Under the pieces are notes generated by a model. It was not told the DNA's origin. It searched no databases and was given only the letters and a program-made list of their open reading frames with translations. Source: Warburgia ugandensis (taxonomy: Eukaryota > Streptophyta > Magnoliopsida > Canellales > Canellaceae). From it: a stretch of 64,000 nt of DNA. Location of the stretch: contig CP141126.1 of assembly GCA_035236585.1 (NCBI GenBank), positions 64,705,414 to 64,769,413 of the forward strand, given 5' to 3'. Both the position numbers and the translations under genes were made by a program. Positions 23,401 through 34,214 of the stretch are shown in pieces; the stretch's first letter is position 1, and the number at the start of each line of letters is the position of its first letter.

Positions 23401-26400
23401 AGAGGGGCATTTTGTAGGATATCTTATGGCAGAGTAAGATCTTATCCTACATGAGCCAGCTTTTGAGCCCCTTTCCCAATTGATATGTTTGTCGGACTTT
23501 ATCTTATGTAGGGGATGTCTGTTGGAGGTGGGATCAGATCTTTGTCATTCCCTTTTTGACAAACTACAAGTTCCATTTCTTATTTACAACATGCATTTTA
23601 CATATCTGGAATTAGAAGGTACAGCATTAAGCTAATTTGTAAGGATATTGCCTGTGTAGCCAATTCATGGTTCAAGAAATTCAGCAATAAAGTTACAAAA
23701 TCTTAAATAATTTTAGGATCAGGGTATGCTAATGTAGGAGAATTTTCAGAATATAGCATTTCTATGGTGAGAAGGAAAGCTTCAGCGCAATGGTGGAGTT
23801 GTCGTCAGGTGACCTAGAAGTCATGGGTTTGAGGTGTCGAAATGTCCTCTTGCATGCATGGGAGCTTCGTGCACTGGGCTCCCCTTTTGAGAATACTTGG
23901 TGGTGGCTGCTCAATGATCCCCAATGATCATACTGTGTTTTCCAGATGGATATCTATTTGGGAAGACCGACCACTTGGGTCTCCTGATGATGATCTACAA
24001 GATCAAGTTTCCATACGTTGTGCATTTGCCAGCATGGGCCTTAGACATAGATTGGCACCATCTAGATAGTAAACCTCATCATATTTTGGGAGTGCTTCTA
24101 TAGCTAACGCAATTGCATGCACTGATTATTACAGTGGGCCCACTCATGCTTGGTCCAAACTAATAATGGTTACATCAGTTCTCCTACTACACCATGTCAA
24201 TCATCTTATCAATATCTGGAGAAGTCAAATTGGATCTCCTTTTGATGTCCTACAAGATGAAGCCTCCTTACATGTGCATTTGCCACTGTGGGCCTTAGAC
24301 ATAGATTGCCATCTAGATAGTAAGTCTCATCACATGTTGGGGAGTGTTTCTTTACCTAACACAATTGCTCCTACTGACTTTACTGTGGGCCTATTCACAC
24401 TTGCCCCAAACTAATCATGCTTACGGCAGTCTCCTATTACACCATGTCAATCATCTAATCAACACAGAGAGAAATCAAATTGTTTTTGTTTAGTGACTTT
24501 CTCTTTTTCAGTGATGCAGAATCAAGTTTGCTGTCATTGTACGGTAGGTTTAATGTGATTGGTCCAAGACTAATGATCCTTGTGTCAGATCTCCTTGACC
24601 ACCATGTTAATCATCTAGCTAATAGAAATGTAAAAGAGCACAAAATCCAGTTGTCATTTTTTAAAAGCTTAAAAAAAGGACAATGAACCAATAGAAAGCG
24701 CCTCCGTTGTTACTGTGGCAAATTTGTAGTCTTTTGCAATGGTAATGATGGACTTAGAGCTGCCTACTTTTCACTTTCCATAATAGTAATGTATCTGCAT
24801 CTAAGATGCATCACATGTTTCTCATTTTCTGTATTGGATATTAACTGGTCTTCTGTCCTACTTTGAAGAAATTAAGGGCAGTTAAAAGTATGGGGTGCAG
24901 TCACTTCATTGATCTAAACCATATAATATTTTGGTTATTTGCCCCAATAACTTGTTCTTGGATGAAAATCACCATTTCACCTAGCTATCTTGCTTTCATA
25001 ATGCTTACATTTTGCACTGGTCGCAGGGACTAACTGTAAAGGGTTAGTCCTAATATTGCATCATGATTCGTGACTTGGTGGTATTCGTATTCTAGTTGTA
25101 GGGTTCAATTTCTTTAATTTGTTTCAAATGGCTCCCTGACATTTGTTGATAGGATTGCTGAGTATCTTTCCTGACGGAAAGAGTTGTTTTAGAACCCGAG
25201 AAATATTTAAGTTGGAAAATTATGACGGCTATCAAGTAAAATGTTCCGATTTTAGCATAAAGAGCTTTGGGAATAATTAGTCCAGAGCATTCAAGTTCCT
25301 AGTCCCAGGTACTCACGTACTCAAATCAATTTTCCAATGGGTATTGATTCTGGTAAATATGATTGAAGGCTAGAATCTTACTCGGGTGGAAGAATTAAAT
25401 TTAGAACCTGAAAATTAAAATAAAATTTTAAGAAAATATATTCTAATGGATCTTGTATTAGAATTGATCCATAAGAAGGAAATTGAACATTAATCTAATC
25501 TTTGCCCCAAACATGATCCTCAAAACTGTGATTCCATATTCAGTTGGTTCATTGTAGTAGATGAGTCAAATTAAGGGGGTTTGTGTGTGTGTAAAAATCA
25601 TTTCTTTCTACTGGTTATGTTATTCATCCTTGCTTCCGGAGTAAAAGAGATTCGTCAAAATTAAAAGGCATGCTCTGCTCTACAGAACTTCAGAAAATAC
25701 TCATAAAATTTGGGATTTTCTTATTCCACCAAATAACCCTGATCATCATTTTGTGAACTCTTTAACTGTAGTTAATAAGCTGCTGGGTTGAAACATGGCT
25801 CTAATAACACCTACTTCACCTGAATTCTGTGAAACTTTTCTCCCTTTGGTAAAGCCTATTTGCATTTGAATTTGTCAATCTCCATGAGTAGAATTTATCT
25901 CCTGTGGGACATATCTTGATCCTCTCTCTTCTCACTCTAATAGGCTACTGATTTTGATATAGAAAGTATATTATGTTATTCTTTTGTATTCGGAATCCCA
26001 TTGTCCAGAACACTCACAGTTTTATGAAATCAAATTTAAACATATAGTTGAATCTTAAATCAGCTCTGAAGCAGTTGGAGAAGACCAAACCAATTTGCCT
26101 TTTGGTTCTTCAGGAATTTTATCTGTAGTTTTTCATCTGAGTTTTAAGCATGTGAGCATTAAAATGGGAATGGCCTTGGTCAAGTATGGACTCAAGTGAT
26201 TCACTTTTAATTAGGGACAGCAACAGAAATTCTGTGTGTTAGAAAGGCTGTGTAAAAACCCTGTTATCTGCGTCTCTTTTTATAGTGAGAAATAGTGCCA
26301 AAGCCATGTGCTTTGGTGAAGCACTGGCATATTGCTTTTGTGGCAAAGGGTATGAGCTTTATCATCTTACGGTTTTATCTCTGTCATATTATATATGACA

Positions 26401-28651
26401 AATGCTAGTGCTAAGCTGCAAAGCTACAGAGGGTTTAAACTGTTAATTGAAAAACAATATATATACTTTTTTGAAGAGATGATCTGTGTTTCTCAAGAAA
26501 CAAAACTGTCGTCTCCTTCCTACATTCTCATTTCTTTGTTATGACCAAATGCCTGGAACACCCACTGTAGTTGTTAGTTACAGGTTGTTGTTCCTTGAGT
26601 TACTATGACCTGTTTGTTATCGTAGATGATCATCGAACCTGGAAGGACAGCCTTTTAGGGTAACTAGTCGGATTGGTCGAGCTGAAGCCAGCTTCCATTT
26701 AAGTGCCTAACACTGTAAAATAGGCACTGTAGATGCTCTCTCTCTCTCTCTGACCGCACTGTTGTACCTTTCTTGCTGAGCACATGCTTGCTATGTTAAC
26801 TGTTATTTTTTGTTTACTACTAAACATTGTATATTGCTACTTATCTACCACCATTTACTGGAGGTTTGTGGTTTTTGTGCTGTTGTTATCTCTTACAACA
26901 CTCAGTGGACTAGTGAATGTGTTTCTTGACCAATTACTTTTCATGCATGTTTTGTTTGAGAATTTTTTTCTCAATTTATAAAGTCGGGAGTAAATAACTT
27001 AGGTTGTATGCGACACTCTCATTTTTCTAATGAGTGAAATGATCTTAATCGTTGAAGTATTTATCAATATTGCTCCTAATTAAGGATAATAGTCAGGTGG
27101 GTATCTGAATTGATAGGGATAATTACACCAGTTGGAGAAGTTAATATATTAGTCCATATGCAAGTAAAACTCCATTGTAGTTGCAAAGAATGATTGCTTT
27201 TGTTTTATTTTGTTTCGTTTGTACTTTATTTTACAATTGTGTTGAATTTCCTTGCGTAGGTACATGCCATCGGGAGTGTATTGCTTTTATGTTCTACCTT
27301 TCACTTTTGCATTTTATATGACATAAGATGTGAGAATGAATTGCTTCGTGTGTTTATTCTACTATTTTTCTTCGCCGCTGCAAACCCCCCCACCCCGGGC
27401 TTTCATCAGGCTTGCCTTATTTCAAGCCTTTTGAAATGAGGGCAGACACTGCCTTTTGTGATGTGTAGCTGCTTGCACTACTATCCACCATTTGTTTTGG
27501 GAAGTTGGGGTTGCTAGCATCTATATTTTTCTGGTCTGGTTGCTTGCTTCTGGGATATTGAACGAGCGTAGAGTGCACATTCTATCTTATCTTTTATAAG
27601 TCCTTGGTTCTGTTCTGTGCACATGCTTCACCTGAAATTTGTTTGTTCTAGACTGACTGGGGATAACTAAGAAAGGGCATACTGGGTTGCCCAATCATCA
27701 TCCCATGTTTATGAATGTTGCCTTGTTTCTTTTCTAGATATGGGATTGTGCGGCGATCTGGGGATTGCATATTAGGAACTTGACGGTTGGGATTTGGTGT
27801 ACAAATGCCTGGAACTCGTTTTGTTTTTGGAGGTATGCTGTTTCATGAATGAGCAGCTTTAAAAACCAGAAAATATTAATAACCTTTTATACATAATGGA
27901 ATAGCGGATGCCCAGCAGATGGCCCTGATGCTGCTGAATTTGATGGAGACGGTGGGATGCAATAGTAAAGCTGGATTCCCGTGAAATAAATGGTATTGGA
28001 GACGCACAAATCAGCGGTAGATACAAATTTGGTCATTTTCTCAATCACACTACTGGGAGATGCAGTCATTCTGGATGTGGATTTTGGTGGTTTAATCATA
28101 AAAAGTTCTCCTTTCTTTGTACAGTTAGATTGTTTTGGATCTTTTGATCTTATATCGTCTCTACATCTGGTCATTTGCAACGTTATATTTCAGTGTTGAT
28201 GTGAACTACTTGGTAGATTAAATTTAATGCTTTCTTCTGTTGAATGATGCTAATGTGGTAACTACGCCGTGGAAGAGGCGTCGAGGCTTTTGGATCAAGG
28301 TGTTAAAGCAACGTTGTGGATATTGAATTTGGTTGTTTCTGGAACTTTTGCAGATCTCAATCAAGATCCAGATCACCAACGCCTTCTGTAAGTTGATCTC
28401 CTGTGCTTGAAACTCTGTGATTCAGAAATCAATTTCTGACCTTGTCCTTGTGCAGCCCCCTCGCAAAAAACGAGTGAATAGAAGCCCTAGGAGGCGGAGC
28501 CCAAGCAGGAGCAGGAGTTTATCCCGATCTCATTCTCCTGTAAAAGCAATATGTTCTGGCTGACAAAGATCTTAATTTTTCTGATTAGATTATCCTCCAA
28601 AGGTTCTGATTCCATGATGTCTTTTGACAGGTGAGATCTGATCGCAGCTGA
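17020..28651 (+). CDS. SR34: SR34-type serine/arginine-rich splicing factor (SRSF1/SF2 family), 13 coding exons
   Basis: Coding exons: 17020-17106, 18064-18129, 18231-18305, 18447-18549, 18639-18685, 18783-18840, 21245-21294, 21473-21529, 21613-21728, 21812-21922, 28354-28387, 28456-28539, 28631-28651. All introns are GT-AG, every phase joins, and the sum is 909 nt (302 residues plus stop), close to the roughly 303 residues of Arabidopsis SR34. RRM1 spans about 7-80, with RNP2 LYVGNL at 9-14 and RNP1 PPGYAFIEF at 44-52. A glycine-rich hinge lies at 82-105. RRM2 starts near 111 and has the family signature SWQDLKD at 121-127. An RS domain runs from about 190 to the end. The family binds exonic enhancers in the nucleus and recruits U1 snRNP and U2AF to set splice sites. 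Start ATG 17020 is the first after the leader intron and matches the family start. Intron 10 (21923-28353, 6.4 kb, inside the RS region) is unusually long and probably regulatory. SR34a/SR34b-type paralogues cannot be excluded. Confidence 0.93.
17303..17422 (+). mobile_element. tRNA-derived SINE with poly(A) tail and perfect target duplication (intron 1)
   Basis: About 120 bp is flanked by perfect 9-bp direct repeats AAGTTGCTT at 17294-17302 and 17423-17431. Near its 5' end it has an A-box-like GCAGTGGCGCAAGG, then a B-box-like GGGTTTGAG, as in Pol III SINEs. It ends in an A run of about 28. It is shorter than the Au SINEs in this window and differs in ending with poly(A) instead of poly(T), so it is a separate family. 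The intact tail and duplication suggest a young insertion. I inferred no effect on splicing. Confidence 0.8.
18841..21244 (+). other. Intron 6 of the SR34-type gene (2.4 kb), transposon-expanded
   Basis: The intron splits a GGG glycine codon inside RRM2, between the exons ending RDGG and beginning TTGIVDY. Its donor is GTAAGT and its acceptor TTCTATAG. Other inner introns of this gene are 68-178 nt, so most of the 2.4 kb is likely added. At least 19932-21112 appears to be an inserted element. The part from 18841 to 19930 is AT-rich with no recognised content. Confidence 0.8.
19932..21112. mobile_element. Non-autonomous TIR DNA element in intron 6
   Basis: An 18-bp terminal sequence TGTAGTTGCAGGTGCAAC at 19932-19949 has an inverted partner at 21095-21112 (reverse complement TGTAGTTGCAGGCGCGAC), with 15 of 18 matching. 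The interior is strongly AT-rich with many A runs and has no transposase frame. The subterminal text is rich in GCAACAAGTCCAGCAACTAG and GCGCCTTTTTACGCCTAGCG words, a style seen in plant hAT or Mutator derivatives. I found no convincing target duplication, so the superfamily is open. Confidence 0.4.
22385..23075 (+). repeat. Diverged tandem duplication, about 350 bp x 2 (intron 10)
   Basis: The word AATAGACTAATTGG at 22406 returns as AATAGATTAATTGG at 22752. Likewise GTTGATTTTGG at 22606 returns at 22960, and CAAGTTGATATATTTA recurs between them. The copies are diverged at many positions but collinear over about 320 bp. The duplication is older than the one in the leader intron. Confidence 0.8.
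23140..23525 (+). repeat. Diverged tandem duplication, about 184 bp x 2 (intron 10)
   Basis: TTTCTGAACA..AAGCATTT, CCGTGAGCCAT, AAGCCCATTTAAAGAG, GGCATTTTGTAGGATATC and GGACTTTATCTTATGT occur in the same order in both halves, with a period of about 184 bp. It is adjacent to the 350-bp duplication but unrelated to it in sequence. Confidence 0.8.
23774..23890 (+). mobile_element. Degraded Au-type SINE (intron 10)
   Basis: The 5' part GGAAAGCTTCAGCGCAATGG with GTTGTCGTCAGGTGACC and the 3' part GGGAGCTTCGTGCACTGGGC match the ends of the complete Au SINE at 43524-43710. The middle third is deleted. It lies on the same strand as the gene. Confidence 0.75.
23930..24635 (+). repeat. Tandem repeat, about 254 bp, 2 copies plus a partial third (intron 10)
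   Basis: GGGCCTTAGACATAGATTG occurs at 24036 and 24290. TACACCATGTCAATCATCT occurs near 24190 and again near 24440. A third, shorter version with ACCACCATGTTAATCATCT lies near 24600. Open frames in this stretch (23842-24686) are by-products of the repeat. Confidence 0.8.
27738..27832 (+). other. Candidate poison (PTC) cassette exon in SR34-type intron 10
   Basis: A strong pyrimidine tract and acceptor (CCTTGTTTCTTTTCTAG, AG at 27736-27737) and a good donor (GGAG|GTATGC, GT at 27833) bound 95 nt. Joined to exon 10 in its phase, the reading continues 14 codons and meets TGA at 27781-27783. The exon length is also not a multiple of three. The stop would lie upstream of three further exon junctions, so the transcript should be a nonsense-mediated decay substrate. 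SR genes in plants and animals commonly autoregulate in this way. No transcript evidence is available, so this rests on splice-site quality and position only. Confidence 0.4.
28540..28630 (+). other. Last intron (12) of the SR34-type gene, weak donor
   Basis: The 91-nt intron has a weak donor CCT|GTAAAA and a good acceptor TTTTGACAG. If spliced, the protein ends with six residues, VRSDRS, and stop 28649-28651. If retained, the frame stays open for seven residues (VKAICSG) and stops at 28561-28563. The two C termini are nearly equal in length, so retention could be productive rather than destructive. Confidence 0.5.
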
Positions 28652-29000
28652 TCTGTGGGTTCTAGAGGACGTTAATACTGAAGATGGACTTGTCTTTAGA
28701 AGCTGTTGGTAAACGCTCAGCTGCTTTGTGTGGCGTGATGGATCTCAAAATCATTTGGTAGTTGATTGGAAGCTTAGAGACTAAGAGTTAATTTCTGAAC
28801 TTCTTCCTCTGCTAAAATTTTCTTCTTCGGAAGAGATAATATTCTCGAAGGTTTTTTTTATTATCGTGATATCTTCGTGGTTTAGTAGCTTATGACACCA
28901 GAGAAGAAAAGAAGGTAGCTTACAGTTGTATCTTAGCTCCTGCTCGTGGTTTTCTTGAGAAGAAAGATGGGAACTTGTTTGCCTTCTTTATCATGGAAGT
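28652..29000 (+). other. Putative 3'-UTR of the SR34-type gene
   Basis: After the stop at 28651 the sequence has no coding character. It becomes T-rich around 28800-28870, as plant 3'-UTRs do. No canonical AATAAA was found, so the cleavage site is not placed. The gene probably ends before the SINE at 29152. Confidence 0.35.
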
Positions 29001-29151
29001 GTTTTTTGGATTACCTTCTCCGTCGCCAAACACCTGAACCCAGCATCTTTACTATGGGTACCTATTCCATGTGTTGATATGAAGCCACGGATCGGTGCCG
29101 CATTAAAGGAGCTTCGTAAATTCGTAATCCATTTATATTCGATGGCAAGAA

Positions 29152-29386
29152 GAGGAGCCTTAGTGCAGTGGTTGAGTTGTTGCATGTGATTTGAAGGTTA
29201 TTGGTTTTGAGATGTGAAAATAGCCTTATGGCCTGCCCCTTCACTGGACCCCGCGTAGGCGGGAGCTTCGTGCACCGGGGCTGCCCCTTTAGATGTGAAA
29301 ATAGTCTTTTGTAAAATTCAAGGTAAGCTTGCATCCTATTAGACTTTTTGTGGTCTGCTCTTACCTGACCTGCTTTTGGCTGCCCC
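29152..29386 (+). mobile_element. Au-type SINE, internally deleted, plus a second 3' half
   Basis: The first unit (29152-29290) has GAGCCTTAGTGCAGTGG at its head and GGGAGCTTCGTGCACCGGGG at its tail but lacks the centre. The second unit (29291-29386) begins again with AGATGTGAAAATAG, supplies the missing centre (TGTAAAATTCAAGGTAAGCT) and runs to GGCTGCCCC. The arrangement fits a dimer or a partial tandem duplication with deletion. It is the same family as the copies at 42.7 and 43.5 kb. Confidence 0.75.
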
Positions 29387-30530
29387 ACATCAGATGGCGG
29401 GATTTTGCCCAAGGACATGGATACAACCAAGAAATTTCCTCGGAGTCAAACGATGGAAAAGCGATATAAAAATGTCCAGTGGTCAGTTGAAAGCATATTT
29501 TTTTGGTGGCATGCCAAATAGCCTTTTAGTGATCAATTTCGTAGACGAGGATGATTTCTAAATCTAGGAAGTGTCTCATTTGGTACAATAGAACAGAGGA
29601 AGATCTTTGTAGGCCAGGCACAACGACGTGCTCTGTTGCTTGCAAATGCGAGCCGTGGATTAGCACCCAGCTGGCCAAGTGCATCCGCTTGATGGATTTC
29701 CTCAATTGTGGGCAGGGAAGGGCCAAATGAAGCACGTCTTTTATGTGGAAAGAAAAGGGAAAAAGGCCGGAAATCTATGTGGCTGTGTGCAGCTTCATGT
29801 TGATGATCCTTTACATCGATTAGGCTTGAATTTTGGAAGATCTTAGCCACTCATGTTGTTCGGTTATTCACTAGCAAATTGCCTCGGTGAAGCCGAGGAA
29901 GAAACTTTGAATGAAAATGAGAATTAAGATAAGCTTGTAAAATACTTGGAATGCTAATTGACCTTAAATCTGAATTAAGATGAAGTATGGATCCTAAAAT
30001 TGTGTGAGGCCAAGTAAACATGTGAATTATCATATGAATTTGAGGTAAAAAGACAGAAATTAGAGGGAAAAAGGCGCCATGTGACTTTAGATGTGTACAG
30101 GACCATGTAAAGGCCCACTCATTCGCTAGTTCTAGATTCGAAAACTACCCAAACACTTTGTTGGACTGTTCGCGAGGACTTGGTAATTCTTGTGAGAGGG
30201 TGCATGTTAAAGAAGAGATTGCCTTCAAGACAAATAATTTGCCTTGAAGAGACTATAATTGATGTATTTATTCGGTTCCTTCTTAATTCCACTAGTATAG
30301 GAAGAGACTTTGATTGGAAAGAAATAATCTCTGTAGGGGCATTTGGAGGTGTTTTTAGAGCATGTGCCCTTAAACAGTCAATTGCTTTCAGTGGGTCAAG
30401 TGATTAAGTTTCAATAAGTCAGCTACTTACTTTTGTCATTCGCATGTATCAAAGTGAGTTCTATAGGATGAAACCAACTACCTCATTCTAAATAGTCTTT
30501 ATTACTTAAGAGAAGATCAAGGTTTAAATC
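29387..30530. other. Intergenic stretch, nothing recognised
   Basis: Short open frames occur on both strands but none has a recognisable domain or a consistent coding pattern. The composition is less AT-rich between 29600 and 29800. No tRNA or other RNA gene was found. Confidence 0.3.
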
Positions 30531-32340
30531 CAGTTCAATGTGCATTTCTATCGAGTCAATTGAAGAGAAGATCGTGTGAAGTTGAAAGCATTTGTGGGAA
30601 TCGAGTCAATTGCCTATGTCACTTGTTCCAAAATCAAAATTTGTAGAGAAGATTATAATGAATTCTTAAGTAACAATTGACTGCAAGTGGGATACTAGTA
30701 AATTGTTTTGTGGAAATAGTTGATTGCATCATAGTTTAGTTTGGAGAGCTGTATAGCTTGAAGAATTCAAACGACTCACTTTGGAAGAGTAATCAACTAC
30801 ATGCAAAGTCAAATGGGTTCTGTTTTTCGGTGCAAAAACAAATGACTACTCGTATAAAGCGATCAACTATTCTAGAGATTTCAAATTCTCAGCCTAGCTG
30901 TCATCCACTACAACCGACTTTTTTGTGTTGGAAATCTTGTCCAACTAATCTCTTACACTCCAACAGCTAGTTTTTGAATTTCAAAAGATTTATTACTAAG
31001 AATACTATAAATTAAAGACTCTTCGAAGATTCAAATGCTTAGATTGAACATCAATTTACAAGCATTCAAGCCTAATACTTAAGAAAGCAACTCCAAGCTC
31101 ACTATTTCAATGCCTTTAATATTCTGTATGGAAATTCATTTGAAATTTCTTTTTGATCCTCAACAAATGTATGCAAAGGTCACATGACCTTTTTCCTTGT
31201 GGTTTTTTATAGTTTGTTAGTTATTGGACTATAGAGGAACAAATTGAGAAGATGGTGTACTTCCACAGGACAAATGAACTCATCCCTTCTAAGACAAATA
31301 AAAACTCATCCCTTCTATGGGTAAGTGGAAAAAATTTAGGGTACTATTATGAAAATTTTTCTTTTGATTTTGATAAAAACAAAATCTATGATTTGTGTTC
31401 TAACTTCTTTAGTCGAGTGTGCATGTGAGTAAAGATCAACACACATCAAAGAAAGCCCTCAAGTCAATTTGGTTAAAAATTCAAGCCATTACAAGTCAAC
31501 AAATGTCAATTCAGTAAATAACAACAAGAAGAGTTGACTAACATGTATGAGTTGATTGAAGAAGAAAAATACTTAGAATAATTGAATTACAATTCATAAG
31601 AGTCGATTGATACACTGTCAATCTAATCATAGCAAGAAAGCCAACACTCAAAACTACTATGTTTAACTTTCATGAGTTGACTATTCTAAGCAATGATTGG
31701 ACAAACAAAACCAATTGAAAAACCTATGAAGCCTAACATCATGAGTCAACTATGCAAGCTCCAATTTGACTGACAATTCCATAAAAAAAACCTATAACTT
31801 TTAGAAATCATGAGTCCACTGACAATCTATGTGAGTCGACTGCACAAGGAAAAGTTTAGAGATTTCCAATCTTGAGTTCATTGCTCTTCTATATGAGTCA
31901 ACTATTGAAGAATTGAAATGGGTTTCAAGTTCTTGGAAAAACATAGGCTATTTATCTCATGAATCGACTATTGAGGCTAAAGATAAAGTCAACTGATTGC
32001 TATATGCACTAGTTGATTGCTATCTCTATTTTTTGCCTTTTTAGAATTATGGAATTTATAGTTTAATAGGAAAATTTGATCTCCAATTGTTCTATTTTGT
32101 ATTTGAAAGATATATTTCATTCCCAATAGATCTATGGATAAGAAGACTATGAAAAGAAAATTAATTTGCATATTAAAATATCAATCACAAGAAATCAAGG
32201 CACTATTATAGTTTTTTAATTTCAAGCAAATTGTAATTGATTCTTTTAATTATATTGGTGTAATTATTTTATTCTCTCTCTTTTTCACTTGTTTGTGTGT
32301 TAAAAAGAGAGAAGTTATTGCACTTTTCCTTAGTGATCAG
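30531..32340. mobile_element. Retroelement-like noncoding sequence with recurring CAACTG/GTCGACT words
   Basis: Irregular repeats of GAGTCAATTG, AATCAACTAC, GAGTCGACTG and GAGTCAACTA run through 30540-31050 and again through 31440-32060. The style matches 13130-13830. The tail of each block (for example 31020-31130) mentions AAGCTCACTATTTCAATG, similar to 14020-14040. This suggests two decayed copies of one retroelement family. No protein domain is preserved and boundaries are not visible. Confidence 0.25.
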
Positions 32341-32351
32341 CATTGTATCAA

Positions 32352-33605
32352 CTTATCATCATCATCATCAAGATCTTATCCTGATTAGGGGTCATCCACA
32401 CGAATCTTGTTCCTCCATTCCACACTATTAAGTGCCATAGCTTCATTTAGGCCCAAAGTTTTTAAATATTTTTTTACCAATTATATCCACATTCTTTTGG
32501 ACTTTTCCTTTGCCCTTTTAAAAAAATTCGACTTAGATCATCTTGCTTCTTCTGACTAGTGCCATTTTCTATATTCATTGGACATGCTCAAACCATCTAC
32601 GTCTAATATCCCTCAGCTTGTTACCTATTGGAGCCATTCCTAAGTTTCCTCTCATGTTTTCATTTCTAATTCTATCATTTCTTGTTTGCCCACTAATCCA
32701 TCTCAACATTTGCATTTCGGAAATGTTCATCCTATGTACATGTTTTTCCTTAACTATCCAAAAATCTAGACCATATAGCATGGCTGGCTTTACAGCAATC
32801 CTATAGTATTTTCCTTTCAGTTTGAGTGGCACATACCAATCACACAAAACTACAGAGGGGCATCTCCATTTATTCCAACCCACTTGGATTCTTTGGCTAA
32901 CCTCCCTCTCAATCTCCCCCTATCATGAATTATTGATCCCAAGTATTGGAAGTAGCATTTTTGGGGGACTTCTAGGTTATCAATCGTTATTGGTGCTCAA
33001 GTCCTACTCTTCTCATTGCAAAAATTGCATTCCATATACTCTGTCTTAATTTGGCTAATTTTAAATTCTTTAGATTCTAATGCATCTCTCTATAACTCTG
33101 GATTTTCTTTACACCATCTCTTATCTTATCAATCAAAACTATATCACCTACAAATAATATGTATCACAAAATCTCCTCGTGTAGATGTTTTGTTAACTTG
33201 TCCATAACCAATGTATAAAGGTATGGGTTCAACGCTGATCTTTGGTGCAATCCTACAGTTATAGGAAAATCATTAGTCACTCTGCTAGTGGTCCTAATTT
33301 TTGTTACTGCTTCTTCATACATATCCTTGTGTCTATATACCCTCATAAAATCCTTTACTTGGCCAACACCCACCATATTAACTCTCTATGGACCATATCA
33401 TAAGCTTTTTCTAAGTCATTAAATACCATGTGGAGGTCCCTCCTCCTCTCTCTATATTTTTTTTATCAATTATCTAAACAAGAAAATAGCTTTCATGGTA
33501 GACCTCCTAGGCATGAAATCAAACTGGTTTTTAGATACACTTGTCTCATATCGTAGCCTCTTCTTAATCACTCTTTCAAAGAGTATCAACTAAGGGATAT
33601 AAATT
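32352..33605 (-). mobile_element. 5'-truncated RTE-type LINE, dead reverse transcriptase
   Basis: On the minus strand the sequence encodes the C-terminal half of a non-LTR reverse transcriptase of the plant RTE type. In order there are QFDFMPRRSTMKAIF-like text near 33520, EKAYDMVHRELIWW near 33400, FPITVGLHQRSALNPYLY near 33240 and the active-site region near 33150. There the usual FADD reads FVGD, so the first catalytic aspartate is lost and a TGA replaces a preceding tryptophan codon. Then follow YFQYLGSIIHDRG near 32930 and LKLKGKYYRIAVKPAMLYG near 32780, ending with a DIRRRWFEHVQ-type tail near 32580. Several frameshifts and stops break the frame. The element ends at a (TCA)n run near 32352-32370, matching the short-repeat tails of RTE elements. 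The 5' end is truncated at about 33605. Confidence 0.85.
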
Positions 33606-34214
33606 CTCATGTGGGGAATAGTAGAACCTTAATGTGGGATAACTTTAAGAGAAATGAAGAGGTGCAATTGTTAGGATTGGCCGTACCTCTATGATTACAA
33701 TTTCGTTTTCAATTGCTTACTAGTATTTGAGTTCAAAATTTTAGAAAATGTTTAATACTTTGAATTAAGACTAGTTCACACCCTATTTTGGGAACAACAT
33801 AACCAAACATTGGTCTAATGGTGGGACATCTAATTGAGATGGACTATAACTACTCAATTAGGCATGATTAGTAGGACATGCTACTGAAAGTTGTTGAAAC
33901 AATTGAAACTTATGACCAAGCATATTCAAGGGACGATACTAAGTTGTTGATGACCATTTGTGCTAGACAATGTTGACTATCATTTGGATATTTGGATAAT
34001 TAATATATTGATTTTTATTACCTACTAATGTTTTTTTATGAAGGGAAGGGCCCATTGGCATTTCTTTTCTTGGAACAAGTGAAGAATTAGGAAGCAAACA
34101 ACTCACACAATCTTACGCTTCCACTCTCCTAAATAAAATCCTGACCAAAGGCAAAAGTAGTGACTCAAATTTGCTACCAAGCATATTCTAAGGGAGATGC
34201 CTAGTTGTGTTTGA
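33606..34214. other. Noncoding stretch, nothing recognised
   Basis: AT-rich, no long open frame. The text at 33840-34000 contains loosely repeated TTGTTGAAAC and GACTATCATTTGG words without clear periodicity. Confidence 0.3.

Larger units (their letters stand above)
21923..28353 (+). other. Intron 10 of the SR34-type gene (6.4 kb), in the RS-domain region
   Basis: The donor AG|GTATCA and acceptor TTTTGCAG split an arginine codon of the RS domain. In plant SR genes the unusually long intron is often the site of alternative splicing. Here it contains three unrelated tandem duplications (22385-23075, 23140-23525, 23930-24635), a degraded Au SINE (23774-23890) and a candidate cassette exon (27738-27832). 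From 24640 to 27700 I see only unique-looking AT-rich sequence with a short (CT)n at about 26738 and no gene on either strand. A weaker in-frame 42-nt cassette candidate lies at 22168-22209 (acceptor GCATCCCAG, donor GG|GTATGT). Confidence 0.75.

Noticed and set aside
23842..24686. Three plus-strand open frames inside intron 10
   Set aside because: They follow the 254-bp tandem repeat and a SINE fragment and have no protein family resemblance.
32543..33207. Plus-strand open frames over the LINE
   Set aside because: They are antisense shadows of the minus-strand reverse transcriptase, whose motifs are recognisable.
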